Assembly (NCBI RefSeq): GCF_009936045.1
Contig: NZ_QWEQ01000019.1
Location: 1 to 64,000 of the forward strand
Origin: Emergencia sp. 1XD21-10
GTDB lineage: Bacteria; Bacillota; Clostridia; Peptostreptococcales; Anaerovoracaceae
Reading direction: 5' to 3'
Length of the DNA stretch: 64,000 nucleotides
Part shown: one piece after another, positions 45,628-53,229 of the stretch
How the letters are laid out: every line of letters starts with the position of its first letter
Position numbering within the stretch: position 1 is the first letter of the stretch
Translations under genes and position numbers: made by a program
Notes under the pieces: generated by a model
What the model was told of the DNA's origin: nothing
What the model saw: only the letters and a program-made list of their open reading frames with translations
The model's database searches: none

Positions 45628-46431
45628 TTATATCCAAATCTGACTTTCCACCCTGTTGTCGGCAAAATCCCGCTCCAGCATAGCTTTGTGACTGAGGAAT
45701 GCCCCATCGGTAAAGTATTTTGCGCTTTGCGGGCAAACAGCGATACATGCCTGACATTTAATACAAATGCCATCCGTTCCAATGCTCCCCATGGGGCAGT
45801 GCTCCGCACAAAGACCGCAGCCGGTGCATTTACCCGAATCGGTCACTGGCTTGGCTTTCAGGAAAACTGCCGGCGTGCCCTCGAGTCCCTTCGGCACATA
45901 ATAAGGTCCTGCCGGATGATTTCCCGGAAATACTTCTGCACTGAGGGTATGACCTGTCTGCAAGTTCTTCATCGCACCTTCTCCCAACTCTGCCGCTTTT
46001 TCAAAGTCTGCTCTTGCCGGTCTTCCCTCCGCCACCTTTGCAAAGGCGTGATGGCACACAAATGCCCCGCCGCCCGCCAGTTTAAAGCCTGTTTCTTCCA
46101 GCAAATCCGAAAGTTCAGCCAGACTGTCATCAAAACTACGACCACCGAAAGTTACTACAGGTACGCAGGAAGCGCCTGCACTTTTCACCGAATCTCTGAT
46201 ATAGGGCATGATTTTGTTGGGCAATCTGCCCGCATAAGTGGGCATGCCGAATATGACAAAATCTCTCGCTCCGAATTCCGCCCTGCTCTGCCGATTTTCC
46301 AGCTTTGTGATATCAAACTCCCGCACCGCAGCAGCGCCCAGCGCTTCTGCTGCGGCTTTTGCTATGCGAACAATCAGCCCCTTCGTGCTGCCTGTCGGGC
46401 TGAAGTATACTGCCCAAATTTGTTTTATCAT
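45628..46431 (-). CDS. EFR1 family protein (flavodoxin fused to 2[4Fe-4S] ferredoxin)
   Basis: A 267-residue fusion. The N-terminal flavodoxin domain has the FMN phosphate loop FSPTGSTKG (about residue 10) and PTYAGRLPNK; the C-terminal ferredoxin has CTGCGLCAEHCP and CIKCQACIAVCP (from about residue 195) for two 4Fe-4S clusters. It is a soluble electron carrier of unknown partner. The start at 46431 follows GAGGGGG and overlaps the cca stop (ATGA), so it is translationally coupled and part of the blaI-cca operon. Confidence 0.9.
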   Translation of the reverse strand: MIKQIWAVYFSPTGSTKGLIVRIAKAAAEALGAAAVREFDITKLENRQSRAEFGARDFVIFGMPTYAGRLPNKIMPYIRDSVKSAGASCVPVVTFGGRSFDDSLAELSDLLEETGFKLAGGGAFVCHHAFAKVAEGRPARADFEKAAELGEGAMKNLQTGHTLSAEVFPGNHPAGPYYVPKGLEGTPAVFLKAKPVTDSGKCTGCGLCAEHCPMGSIGTDGICIKCQACIAVCPQSAKYFTDGAFLSHKAMLERDFADNRVESQIWI

Positions 46432-47579
46432 AAGAGCCCCCTCTCTCTCGCATAATCCAGCAAACATTCGCCGGAGTTTTCCAGTTTCCCATCTATCACA
46501 AGTTCCAGCATTTCATCTAGTATGCTGCCGATGGCGGGTCCGGGCACTGCACCCAGCTTAATCAAGTCGCCGCCGCTTACAGCAAGCTGTTTCAGATTCC
46601 AACAGACATCGCTGTCGATAACAGCTTTGACGCAGGACTCTTCACCAAAGGCTGCATAATACATTCTGGTAACAAATTCCCCCTCTGCTTTCAGCATGCG
46701 GCAAATCGCCCGCCGATCGACCTGCGGTTCTGGCTGCGCCTCCAGAAGTCTCGCAATGGCTGCCGCCTGCTCTACCGTCCTGTTATCATACTTCAATTCC
46801 CGCAGGGCTTCTTTTGTCCCCTCAGGAAAAAGCATTGCAAGACGAACGGAAAGTTCCTTCGGAAGTTTCTTTACAGAAGCCGGCACAAGTCCAGGGCAGC
46901 ACACCTGCAGCACCTCATAATAGCTGCCGATGACCGTGTCCACAGCAGGTCCCAGCACCAGTTTGGAAAGTTCCCCATTGATTCGTTCCCTGGAAATTTT
47001 CGTCAGCAGATGAGCACAGCTGCGGACCGCCTCCGCCGTCTCCATATCCATCTGAAAACACAGTACTGAACGGAACCGAAGAGCGCGTAATATCCGAAGT
47101 GCGTCCTCCTCAAAGCGTTTCTGCGGCTCCCCCACACAATGAACCATTTTATGTTTGATATCATAGGCGCCGTTATGCAAATCCACCAGCCCCCGCTCTG
47201 GATTATAGGCAAGGGCATTCATGGTAAAGTCCCGCCTTTTCAGGTCCTCCTCAAGATTGGTTGTAAATGCCACAGCCTCCGGATGTCGCCCATCCAGATA
47301 GTCGCCGTCAATGCGGTAGGTGGTAATTTCTACTGGACCTTCCTCTGTTAAAACTGTAACCGTCCCATGTTTTGCACCGGTCTGCACGGCGTTTTCCTCG
47401 CCAAAACACGCCGTCGTCTCCTCCGGACGCGCCGAAGTGCAAATGTCCCAGTCAGAGGGCTGCCGCTCCATAAGCAGATCCCTGATGCAGCCGCCTACGG
47501 CGTAAGCCTCGTGACCTTGCTGCTCAAGAGCCGCAAGGACATTGCTTATATAATCCGGCAGCTTAAAAATATTCGTCAT
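46428..47579 (-). CDS. cca: CCA tRNA nucleotidyltransferase
   Basis: A 383-residue class II nucleotidyltransferase that adds or repairs the 3' CCA of tRNA. Catalytic AVGGCIRDLLMERQPSDWDICTSA carries the DxD, then EEDLKRRDFTMNALAYN and RFEEDALRILRALRF, then a helical tail. The start at 47579 has GGAGG inside the end of blaI, one base after its stop. Placing an essential tRNA enzyme behind a BlaI-type repressor is unusual. Confidence 0.92.
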   Translation of the reverse strand: MTNIFKLPDYISNVLAALEQQGHEAYAVGGCIRDLLMERQPSDWDICTSARPEETTACFGEENAVQTGAKHGTVTVLTEEGPVEITTYRIDGDYLDGRHPEAVAFTTNLEEDLKRRDFTMNALAYNPERGLVDLHNGAYDIKHKMVHCVGEPQKRFEEDALRILRALRFRSVLCFQMDMETAEAVRSCAHLLTKISRERINGELSKLVLGPAVDTVIGSYYEVLQVCCPGLVPASVKKLPKELSVRLAMLFPEGTKEALRELKYDNRTVEQAAAIARLLEAQPEPQVDRRAICRMLKAEGEFVTRMYYAAFGEESCVKAVIDSDVCWNLKQLAVSGGDLIKLGAVPGPAIGSILDEMLELVIDGKLENSGECLLDYARERGLL

Positions 47580-47580
47580 A

Positions 47581-47949
47581 TCAGACCTCCATCTCATCTA
47601 AAAGCTGCTTCAGCTGCGCTCTCTCTTCTTCCGAAATTCTGCTTTCTTTCAAAAAAGCCGCAATCAAATCTCCTGCTGCGCCGCCGTATACTTTTTCCAA
47701 AAGGTTTCGTCTCTCCGGCGCAGCACAGGTCTCTCTGCTGACCTCTGCCAGATAGCGGTGCGGATCACCGCTCCGATCGATTTTTACCAGCCTCTTTCGT
47801 TCCATACGTGTCAAATAGGTCAGCACCGTATTTCTGCTCCAACCAGTTACCGGTTTCAAGGCTTCCACAATTTCACCAAGCCCAAAGCCTTCTGTTCTTT
47901 CCCATAAAACACCGAGCACGTTGAGCTCGGCTTCTGACAGTCTGCCCAT
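47581..47949 (-). CDS. BlaI/MecI-family repressor
   Basis: A 122-residue winged-helix repressor: LSEAELNVLGVLWERTEGFGLGEIVEAL and the recognition region TGWSRNTVLTYLTRMERKRLVKIDR, then a dimerisation tail. BlaI proteins bind TACA-N2-TGTA dyads and are usually cleaved by BlaR1. There is no sensor protease or beta-lactamase in the window. Two perfect operators cover its own promoter, so it is autoregulated together with cca and the EFR1 gene. Confidence 0.9.
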   Translation of the reverse strand: MGRLSEAELNVLGVLWERTEGFGLGEIVEALKPVTGWSRNTVLTYLTRMERKRLVKIDRSGDPHRYLAEVSRETCAAPERRNLLEKVYGGAAGDLIAAFLKESRISEEERAQLKQLLDEMEV

Positions 47950-47956
47950 AGAAAAA

Positions 47957-48004
47957 CCTCCTACAATTGTAGTATTCTTATCTATATACTACAATTGTAG
48001 GAGG
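47957..48004 (-). promoter_or_regulatory. BlaI-type double operator over the blaI-cca promoter
   Basis: CTACAATTGTAG occurs at 47961-47972 and 47989-48000; the flanks extend this to an exact 19-bp inverted repeat (47957-47975 and 47986-48004). On the minus strand the upstream operator supplies the -35 TTGTAG (47994-47989) and the downstream one the -10 TACAAT (47971-47966), exactly 17 bp apart. Confidence 0.85.
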
Positions 48005-48154
48005 CATGTGTCAAGGGAAATATATGCGACTACCTACCAAATCGGGCGTCAGCGGCGGTAGCGGCATCGCTCTCCGGTGACTGCGGTCAGCTCCGGCAGG
48101 CCGTGCTAGTTCACAGCTGCACCGAAGCGGCATTAGCCTCCGCAGACTGCCTAC

Positions 48155-48343
48155 ATTGACAAATTCTTGATTTTTCTTCAATTTTGTCAATAAATCAAGA
48201 TTTTCACTCTAAAATACCGGCTATTTCACCCTTGTTTTTGACAAATTGGACAAATTTCTGCAAAAATGTCAATTCTGTCAAGGTTTTTCACCGAAAACAT
48301 TGCCCGAATTGACAGAATCACGATTTTTTGTCAATTTTGTCAA
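48155..48343. repeat. Intergenic triple-hairpin block of TTGACA repeats (copy B)
   Basis: Three inverted repeats follow each other: 48155-48163 with 48183-48191 (9 of 9), 48238-48252 with 48267-48281 (13 of 15) and 48307-48314 with 48329-48336 (8 of 8). The unit is TTGACA instead of CTGACA, again doubled with a 9-bp period (TGTCAATTCTGTCAA, TGTCAATTTTGTCAA). A further pairing, 48165-48173 with 48192-48200, would compete with the first hairpin. The rest of the 48005-48500 gap is GC-rich non-coding sequence. Confidence 0.72.
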
Positions 48344-48448
48344 CGCCAGCGTGAGGAAGAGGCCGGAAAGCGGCACTGCTGCTTTCCGGTACCGGCGCTA
48401 CAACCAGACACAGTCGCTACCGTCAGAGCCCAAGCTTCACCATACAGA

Positions 48449-48488
48449 AAAACCACCTGCAAACGGTTTCCTGCCTGCAGGTGGTTTT
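48449..48488 (-). terminator. Intrinsic terminator of the 2-oxoacid oxidoreductase operon
   Basis: Perfect 13-bp stem: AAAACCACCTGCA (48449-48461) with TGCAGGTGGTTTT (48476-48488); T run on the minus strand. It lies 12 bp beyond the last gene. Confidence 0.88.
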
Positions 48489-48500
48489 AAAATATATATT

Positions 48501-49049
48501 TTATTTTGCAGCTGCGCCAATCGCAAATCCTTTTTCGAAAGCTTCTAAGTTCATCGGCAGGAACTCTGGTTTTTTCTTACCCAGTTTGTTCTTGATAGTT
48601 TCAATGATAACTTCTTTTGGAACAACTTCTGTTGCGCCGATGTAAGCGCCCAGCATGATGATGTTCAAAACTTTCGGATTTCCCATTTCCAGAGCCATTT
48701 CAGTTACAGGAACTTTGATGACCTTGATGTCGTCTCTCTCGATTGGAGAGATTACGATGGAGCTGTTAATCAGCAGGTTTCCGCCTGGTTTCAGCTTGTC
48801 AAGGAATCTATGCAGGGAAGGATCGTTCATGACAATCATATCTTCCATTGCTTCCATAACAGGCGCACCGATTTCGTCATCGGAGATTACAACGTAGCAG
48901 TTAGCTGTACCTCCACGCATTTCTGCGCCGTAGGATGGGAAATATGTTACGTGTTTATCAGTTGATTCGCAAGTTGCCTGAGCCAAAAGAGTTCCTAGCA
49001 TCATGACACCCTGTCCGCCAAATCCGGCAACAAGTAAATTTCTTTCCAT
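48501..49049 (-). CDS. 2-oxoacid:ferredoxin oxidoreductase, gamma subunit
   Basis: A 182-residue gamma subunit (POR_gamma): VAGFGGQGVMMLGTLLAQA at the N-terminus and SYGAEMRGGTANCYVVIS are family signatures. With the alpha, beta and delta subunits it oxidatively decarboxylates a 2-oxoacid to the acyl-CoA and reduces ferredoxin. Which 2-oxoacid (2-oxoglutarate or a branched-chain one) is not decidable from sequence. Last of the four-gene operon. Confidence 0.9.
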   Translation of the reverse strand: MERNLLVAGFGGQGVMMLGTLLAQATCESTDKHVTYFPSYGAEMRGGTANCYVVISDDEIGAPVMEAMEDMIVMNDPSLHRFLDKLKPGGNLLINSSIVISPIERDDIKVIKVPVTEMALEMGNPKVLNIIMLGAYIGATEVVPKEVIIETIKNKLGKKKPEFLPMNLEAFEKGFAIGAAAK

Positions 49050-49052
49050 GTT

Positions 49053-49802
49053 CTATTCCTCCTTTGATTTATCTCTGAATACACCCAGCGGGAATTCTTT
49101 CAGCATTTTTTCTTCTAAGAAATCCAGTGCTTTTGCTTCGCTCATGCCCCAGTTTGTTGGACATGTAGTGACAATTTCAACCATGGAGAAGCCTTTTCCG
49201 TCAATCTGGTTCTGGAATGCTTTCTTGATAGCCGCTTTTGTCTTACGAACGTTAGCAGGTGTGTTGCAGCTGGTTCTTTCCAGATAAGCAGGAGCTGTCA
49301 GCTGGCTCAAAACTTCGCACATATGGATTGGATATCCGTGTTCTTCCGGATTCCTGCCCTTCGGTGCAGTAGTAGCCTTCATGCCGATCAGTGTAGTCGG
49401 TGCCATCTGACCGCCAGTCATACCGTAGATACCGTTATTTACAAAGATAACGGTAAAGTTTTCACCTCTGTTGGCAGCGGAAACTGTTTCGCCAAGACCG
49501 ATGGAAGCAAGGTCTCCATCGCCCTGATATGTATAAACCAGAGAATCCGGATTGGATCTCTTCAGACCTGTTGCAACTGCGCAAGCTCTGCCGTGTGCAG
49601 AAATGTTCAGGTCGTGGGATACGTATAACTGACCCAGTCCACAGCAGCCAACACCTTCGCAGCGAACTAATTTGTCCAGCATGCCTAATTCTTCAACAAC
49701 TTCACCAATCAGTTTGTGAATGGTTCCGTGCATGCAGCCCGGACAGAATCCGGATACGGTTTCAGGTTTGATACCAATGGTTCTCTTATATACTTTTTCC
49801 AT
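49053..49802 (-). CDS. 2-oxoacid:ferredoxin oxidoreductase, beta subunit (TPP-binding)
   Basis: A 249-residue beta subunit. CPGCMHGTIHKLI, VRCEGVGCCGLG, HDLNISAHGRACAVATGLK and the TPP-Mg motif QGDGDLASIGLGETVSAANRGENFTVIFVNNGIYGMTGGQ mark the thiamine site. It overlaps the alpha gene by 1 bp and is 3 bp from the gamma gene. Thiamine need links it to the riboswitch-controlled thiC. Confidence 0.92.
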   Translation of the reverse strand: MEKVYKRTIGIKPETVSGFCPGCMHGTIHKLIGEVVEELGMLDKLVRCEGVGCCGLGQLYVSHDLNISAHGRACAVATGLKRSNPDSLVYTYQGDGDLASIGLGETVSAANRGENFTVIFVNNGIYGMTGGQMAPTTLIGMKATTAPKGRNPEEHGYPIHMCEVLSQLTAPAYLERTSCNTPANVRKTKAAIKKAFQNQIDGKGFSMVEIVTTCPTNWGMSEAKALDFLEEKMLKEFPLGVFRDKSKEE

Positions 49803-50884
49803 TATAATACCTCCTTTACCAGTTCATGTGCTGCAGCCATAACTCTTTCTTTTGTCATCAGCTCACCGCCGGATCTGAGACATTCTTTGATTGGACATCT
49901 GCCATGAACTGCGTGGTCTACGTCCCATCTCATCTGTGCAGGGATGGACATTTCGATGTCTAAGATACCCTTAACTCTGTTGAAGTCCAGATTTTCAAAG
50001 GACTTATATGGGAACGGATGAATTGCAATCGGTCTGATGAGTCCAGCCTTAATGCCTTCTGCTCTCAGTTCTTTTACTGCAATTCTAGCGATACGAGCGG
50101 AGATACCATAAGCGGTCAAAATGATTTCTGCGTCATCAACCATGATTTCTTCTACTCTAACGTCATTTTCTTTCCAAGATTCATAAAGTTTTGCAGCTTC
50201 AATGTTTACTGGCTCAAAACCGCCGCCTACGCCGCCAGGAAGGATTCTAACCTGTTCTTCCGGTTTGTGTCCAACTGCGGAAACAGCCTTGCGAGCTGCT
50301 TTCAGTGCAGCAACCTCTTCATCGCTCTTCATCGGAGGAAGTTCAACAGGCTCCATCATAGTACCCATTACACCGTCTGTCAGAATCAGAACCGGGTTCA
50401 TGTCTCTTTCTGCCAGGTCAAATGCTTCATAGGTCATATCTACTGCTTCCTGTACAGTGGAAGGAGACAGTACGATCATTTCAAAACCACCGTTGCCGGA
50501 AGCCTTGGTTGCCTGCATGTAGTCCTGCTGTGCCGGCTGAATTGCACCGATACCAGGACCGCCTCTCTGCACGTTTACATATACGATTGGAAGACGCGCA
50601 GCAGCGCAATAGGAAATACCTTCACTATATAAACTGATACCAGTACTGGAAGAAGAACTCATGGATCTTGTTCCTGTCTGTACTGCGCCATACAGCATAT
50701 TGACAGAAGCGACTTCACTTTCACCCTGTACGAATACGCCGTTTTCAACTTCCGGCATTCTTCTTGCAAAGTATTCCGGAATCTCGTTCTGTGGTGTGAT
50801 TGGGTAGCCGGCAAAGAATCTACAGCCAGCTCTGGTAGCTGCTTCTGCGATTGCTTCACAGCCCTTCATAAATACTCTTGCCAT
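49802..50884 (-). CDS. vorB: 2-oxoacid:ferredoxin oxidoreductase, alpha subunit (VorB/KorA-like)
   Basis: A 360-residue alpha subunit: GCRFFAGYPITPQNEIPEYFARR, FVQGESEVASVNMLYGA, RSMSSSSSTGISLYSEG and VYVNVQRGGPGIGAIQPAQQDYMQ are typical of KorA/VorB proteins. In amino acid fermenters this enzyme class oxidises 2-oxoacids from transaminated branched-chain amino acids or glutamate. The symbol is given for the subunit type; substrate specificity is not proven. Preceded 5 bp upstream by the ferredoxin gene. Confidence 0.88.
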   Translation of the reverse strand: MARVFMKGCEAIAEAATRAGCRFFAGYPITPQNEIPEYFARRMPEVENGVFVQGESEVASVNMLYGAVQTGTRSMSSSSSTGISLYSEGISYCAAARLPIVYVNVQRGGPGIGAIQPAQQDYMQATKASGNGGFEMIVLSPSTVQEAVDMTYEAFDLAERDMNPVLILTDGVMGTMMEPVELPPMKSDEEVAALKAARKAVSAVGHKPEEQVRILPGGVGGGFEPVNIEAAKLYESWKENDVRVEEIMVDDAEIILTAYGISARIARIAVKELRAEGIKAGLIRPIAIHPFPYKSFENLDFNRVKGILDIEMSIPAQMRWDVDHAVHGRCPIKECLRSGGELMTKERVMAAAHELVKEVL

Positions 50885-50889
50885 TTTTT

Positions 50890-51105
50890 CTAAACCTCCC
50901 TATAAACTTCGATTGCTGCGTCTGGACAGACAACTCCGCAAGCGGCACAGCCGATGCAGTCGTCCGGATTTGCTGCAACAACATACTGGTAGCCTTTAGA
51001 ATTCACTTTGTCGCCAATAGCGAGCACTTTCTTAGGGCAGAATTTAACGCAATAACCGCAGCTCTTGCAGCTCTCTGCTCTAATTTCCACTTTTCCTTTT
51101 GCCAT
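50890..51105 (-). CDS. 2-oxoacid:ferredoxin oxidoreductase, delta subunit (2[4Fe-4S] ferredoxin)
   Basis: A 71-residue ferredoxin with CKSCGYCVKFCP and CIGCAACGVVCP, each giving one 4Fe-4S cluster. First gene of the operon (delta-alpha-beta-gamma), with AAGGAGG before the ATG. The leader upstream contains the duplicated 50-bp sequence at 51120-51258. Confidence 0.93.
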   Translation of the reverse strand: MAKGKVEIRAESCKSCGYCVKFCPKKVLAIGDKVNSKGYQYVVAANPDDCIGCAACGVVCPDAAIEVYREV

Positions 51106-51119
51106 TTTGATTACCTCCT

Positions 51120-51291
51120 TAATGGTCCTGCCCTGCGAACTCAGTGAGCAGTTTGGCAGACCTTATGCTGGCATTCTCCGGTCTTTAGCCGGTTTAGAAT
51201 GCGTCGTATAATGGTCCTGCCCTGCGAACTCAGTGAGCAGTCTGGCAGACCTTATGCTTTAGAGCCCCAAAACTTGTTTTGGGCTGGCTCT
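51120..51291. repeat. Two 50-bp direct repeats alternating with hairpins, upstream of the oxidoreductase operon
   Basis: 51120-51169 and 51209-51258 are identical except for one base and are 89 bp apart. Each can itself fold (CTGCC/GGCAG ends). Between them is a hairpin GCATTCT (51171-51177) with AGAATGC (51196-51202) and an inner CCGG pair; after the second copy is a different hairpin, CCCAAAA (51266-51272) with TTTTGGG (51277-51283), within AGAGC/GCTCT. The gap between genes (51106-51382) has no coding frame. Confidence 0.75.
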
Positions 51292-51382
51292 AGTCGTAAC
51301 ATGGTGTACTGAGCCAGCGAAAAGCAAAGGCTCTCAAACCGTTATTCAATAACCCCAGGCAAAGCCAGGGTAGTTGACATTT

Positions 51383-52075
51383 CTAATCGACCCACTCATA
51401 GGTCAGATACAAATTCACCGGAAGAAGCGGGGTATTTGTCTTTCCTGAAATCTCAGGACAAAGGTGCGCAAGAGCGCACATGTAGTCGACATTCAAATAT
51501 TCTCCAATTAATGCTTTGACTTTCTCATTGCCATCAAGCGCTTCCTCCGCTGTAGTAGTAATTCCCACATTGGGATTACTCAAAATTGAGACATTTGCTA
51601 AATCGATGCGAGCCATGCCCAATACGCGGGCCATGGTACCGTCAATACTGATTAAATCCTTCGACCACGGACGATATGCGTTAATGACGAAGAAGTTCTG
51701 TGTATTTTCTCGGTTGAGAAACGGTGAAAATGCACCGATGAGTCTTGCTCCGACATGGTCGCCGCCTACGTCCATAATTACGATACTATCCTCGTCCGCC
51801 ATATAGTTTCTCACGCCACCCGGCAGGGTCGGTGCGTCAAAAAACTGTTCCTCATAATGGAAGACGATGCCTGCATCCTCAATCTGATGTCTGATATCTC
51901 TGGAACGAAACAGCGGCTTCGTCTGGTCCATATCAAAGAAGTGCACCTTCTTATCAGAAAGCTCTGCAAGCTGGAAGGCAAAGTTAATTGCAATTTCGCT
52001 CTTACCGCTGCCTGCTTCGCCTACAAAGACGAAGTTCTTCTTAGTCTTAATCATTTCTGTTAAAATGCTTTTCAT
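51383..52075 (-). CDS. P-loop ATP-binding protein of unknown function
   Basis: A 230-residue P-loop protein: Walker A VGEAGSGKSEIAINFA (about residues 18-33), FFDMDQTKPLFRSRDIRHQI resembling the SIMIBI/MinD-type D-x-D segment, and a Walker B-like SIVIMDVGGDHVGAR. It lacks membrane segments. The start at 52075 has GGGAGAG upstream. It lies 5' of the oxidoreductase operon on the same strand, separated by the repeat-bearing gap, so a maturation or regulatory role for that enzyme is only a guess. Confidence 0.65.
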   Translation of the reverse strand: MKSILTEMIKTKKNFVFVGEAGSGKSEIAINFAFQLAELSDKKVHFFDMDQTKPLFRSRDIRHQIEDAGIVFHYEEQFFDAPTLPGGVRNYMADEDSIVIMDVGGDHVGARLIGAFSPFLNRENTQNFFVINAYRPWSKDLISIDGTMARVLGMARIDLANVSILSNPNVGITTTAEEALDGNEKVKALIGEYLNVDYMCALAHLCPEISGKTNTPLLPVNLYLTYEWVD

Positions 52076-52193
52076 CGAAAACTCTCCCATTTTGCATTCT
52101 CACTTTACACTTATATTTTAACGAATTGTGACGGAAATGTCAAATTAATTTTCAGAGATTATGACTTTTTGTTTGGTGCATTTTTGCGAATTT

Positions 52194-52628
52194 TCAGCTC
52201 CTCGCTATTACGATGACACCGGCAATGCAAAGACCAATTCCCACCATCTGCTGTACCGTCAAAACCTCTCTATAAAAAAGTATTCCAATCACCGCAAGGA
52301 CTACGGCAAGAGCAATATTTACAATGGTCGTTCCCACGCTGATATTCCAGCCCAGCTTATACATAAAGACCGATGCTACTTCCACCGCCGTAATGGTAAA
52401 TCCCATGACAACCGGTGCCCAGTTCATCTTCCCAAACTGCACCGCCAGGTTTTTGTCCTGCCCCATGACCATCCACAGGACAAAGGCTGCAGCCGCAGCC
52501 ACCACATAGTTAAAAAATACCGCTGCGAAAGGATCCATTGCCTCCGGCACAGATTTTGCGCTGACCTGATAAAAGGTGTGCGCCACCAGAAGCAGTGCTA
52601 TAGGCCACCAAAATGTAAAAATACTCAT
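52194..52628 (-). CDS. Half-size EamA (DMT) transporter
   Basis: A 144-residue protein with five membrane segments, one EamA repeat only (FTFWWPIALLLVAHTFYQVSAK at the start, LFYREVLTVQQMVGIGLCIAGVIVI at the end), so it must dimerise or pair with another half. The start at 52628 follows GGAGGAAAGCG. A terminator-like hairpin and a short structured leader lie between its promoter and start codon, so it is probably controlled by attenuation. Confidence 0.8.
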   Translation of the reverse strand: MSIFTFWWPIALLLVAHTFYQVSAKSVPEAMDPFAAVFFNYVVAAAAAFVLWMVMGQDKNLAVQFGKMNWAPVVMGFTITAVEVASVFMYKLGWNISVGTTIVNIALAVVLAVIGILFYREVLTVQQMVGIGLCIAGVIVIARS

Positions 52629-52678
52629 ACGCTTTCCTCCTTCAACGCCGCAAAATACCTCCTGACAAGAAAACAAAA

Positions 52679-52775
52679 GCGCCCCGCACCATTCCTTCTA
52701 AGGCCTAACGGAATGGATTAGGACGCTAAAATCATCTACCCGGCGGTACATCATCTGCGTTTTTCTTTCAGTTTT
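52679..52775 (-). promoter_or_regulatory. Attenuated leader of the half-size EamA gene (possible small-molecule riboswitch)
   Basis: Minus strand: an aptamer-sized segment of about 45 nt (ACGCAGATGATGTACC, GCC, GGGTAGATGATTTTAGCGT) precedes a terminator in which GCGTCC (52726-52721) pairs with GGGCGC (52684-52679), with an inner CCATTCC/GGAATGG stem, followed by TTTTGTTTT. The ACGC near 52764-52761 could pair with the same GCGT and block the terminator. Compact size and a multidrug-type transporter downstream recall the guanidine-IV (mepA) class, but that match is from memory and unproven. Confidence 0.5.
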
Positions 52776-52783
52776 ATAGGTAT

Positions 52784-52812
52784 AGTGTACATGCGCCTGC
52801 AGAAAAAGTCAA
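52784..52812 (-). promoter_or_regulatory. Promoter of the half-size EamA leader
   Basis: Minus strand TTGACT (52812-52807), 17-bp spacer, TACACT (52789-52784), giving a leader of about 150 nt. Confidence 0.55.
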
Positions 52813-52869
52813 TGGGAATACAGCAATGTGCCAAGGTGAACACACGAAAAAGTTTTAAATTTCTATGTC

Positions 52870-53048
52870 GCTGACAAAACTGACATTTTTTTAGTTTTTT
52901 GTCAAATCTGTCAGCATTTTAGCTAAAAACGCTGACAAAACTGACAAATTCTTTTGATTTTGTCTGCTTTGTCAGGATTTTAAGAATATGAAACCTAATT
53001 CTTCACGATTTGCTGACAAAATTCAGCAAAATCCAAAATTTAGTCAGC
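52870..53048. repeat. Intergenic triple-hairpin block of CTGACA repeats (copy C)
   Basis: Three inverted repeats: 52870-52885 with 52900-52915 (13 of 16), 52932-52948 with 52959-52975 (15 of 17) and 53012-53023 with 53037-53048 (11 of 12). CTGACAAAACTGACA, the exact unit of copy A, occurs at 52871-52885 and 52932-52946. The block lies between the promoter of the EamA gene and the end of the deacetylase gene. The rest of the gap carries only the hairpin at 53154-53191. Confidence 0.8.
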
Positions 53049-53153
53049 GTCGATGGGTGAATGCTCTTTTCATGTGTTTACCGCAGGCAGCGCCTAGTCT
53101 GATCGAGCAGGCGCTGCCTCGCAGACCCTGCTCAACCCGCTAAAGTGCAGACA

Positions 53154-53191
53154 AGCAGCGCGCCCGGTGGATTCCCACCGGGCGCGCTGCT
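53154..53191 (-). terminator. Very GC-rich 17-bp perfect hairpin after the deacetylase gene
   Basis: AGCAGCGCGCCCGGTGG (53154-53170) pairs perfectly with 53175-53191 around a 4-base loop. It lies 38 bp past the stop of the last gene in the deiminase operon. There is no U-tract on the minus strand, so it may protect the mRNA end rather than terminate alone. Confidence 0.6.
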
Positions 53192-53229
53192 GTACCAAAG
53201 GAGTGTACATCTACATTGGATTGTCTTGA

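Noticed and set aside
45562-46455. Long + strand open frame of about 297 codons
   Set aside because: It lies antisense to the EFR1 gene, whose flavodoxin and ferredoxin motifs are clear; the + frame has no ribosome binding site or family features.
52721-52775. T-box leader upstream of the half-size EamA gene
   Set aside because: GTACCGC resembles part of a T-box, but the leader is far too short for a specifier stem and the gene is not a typical T-box target.
53154-53191. Attachment site or transposon end
   Set aside because: The perfect 17-bp dyad has a 4-base loop and sits just behind an operon end, which fits an mRNA 3' structure; no integrase or transposase is present.
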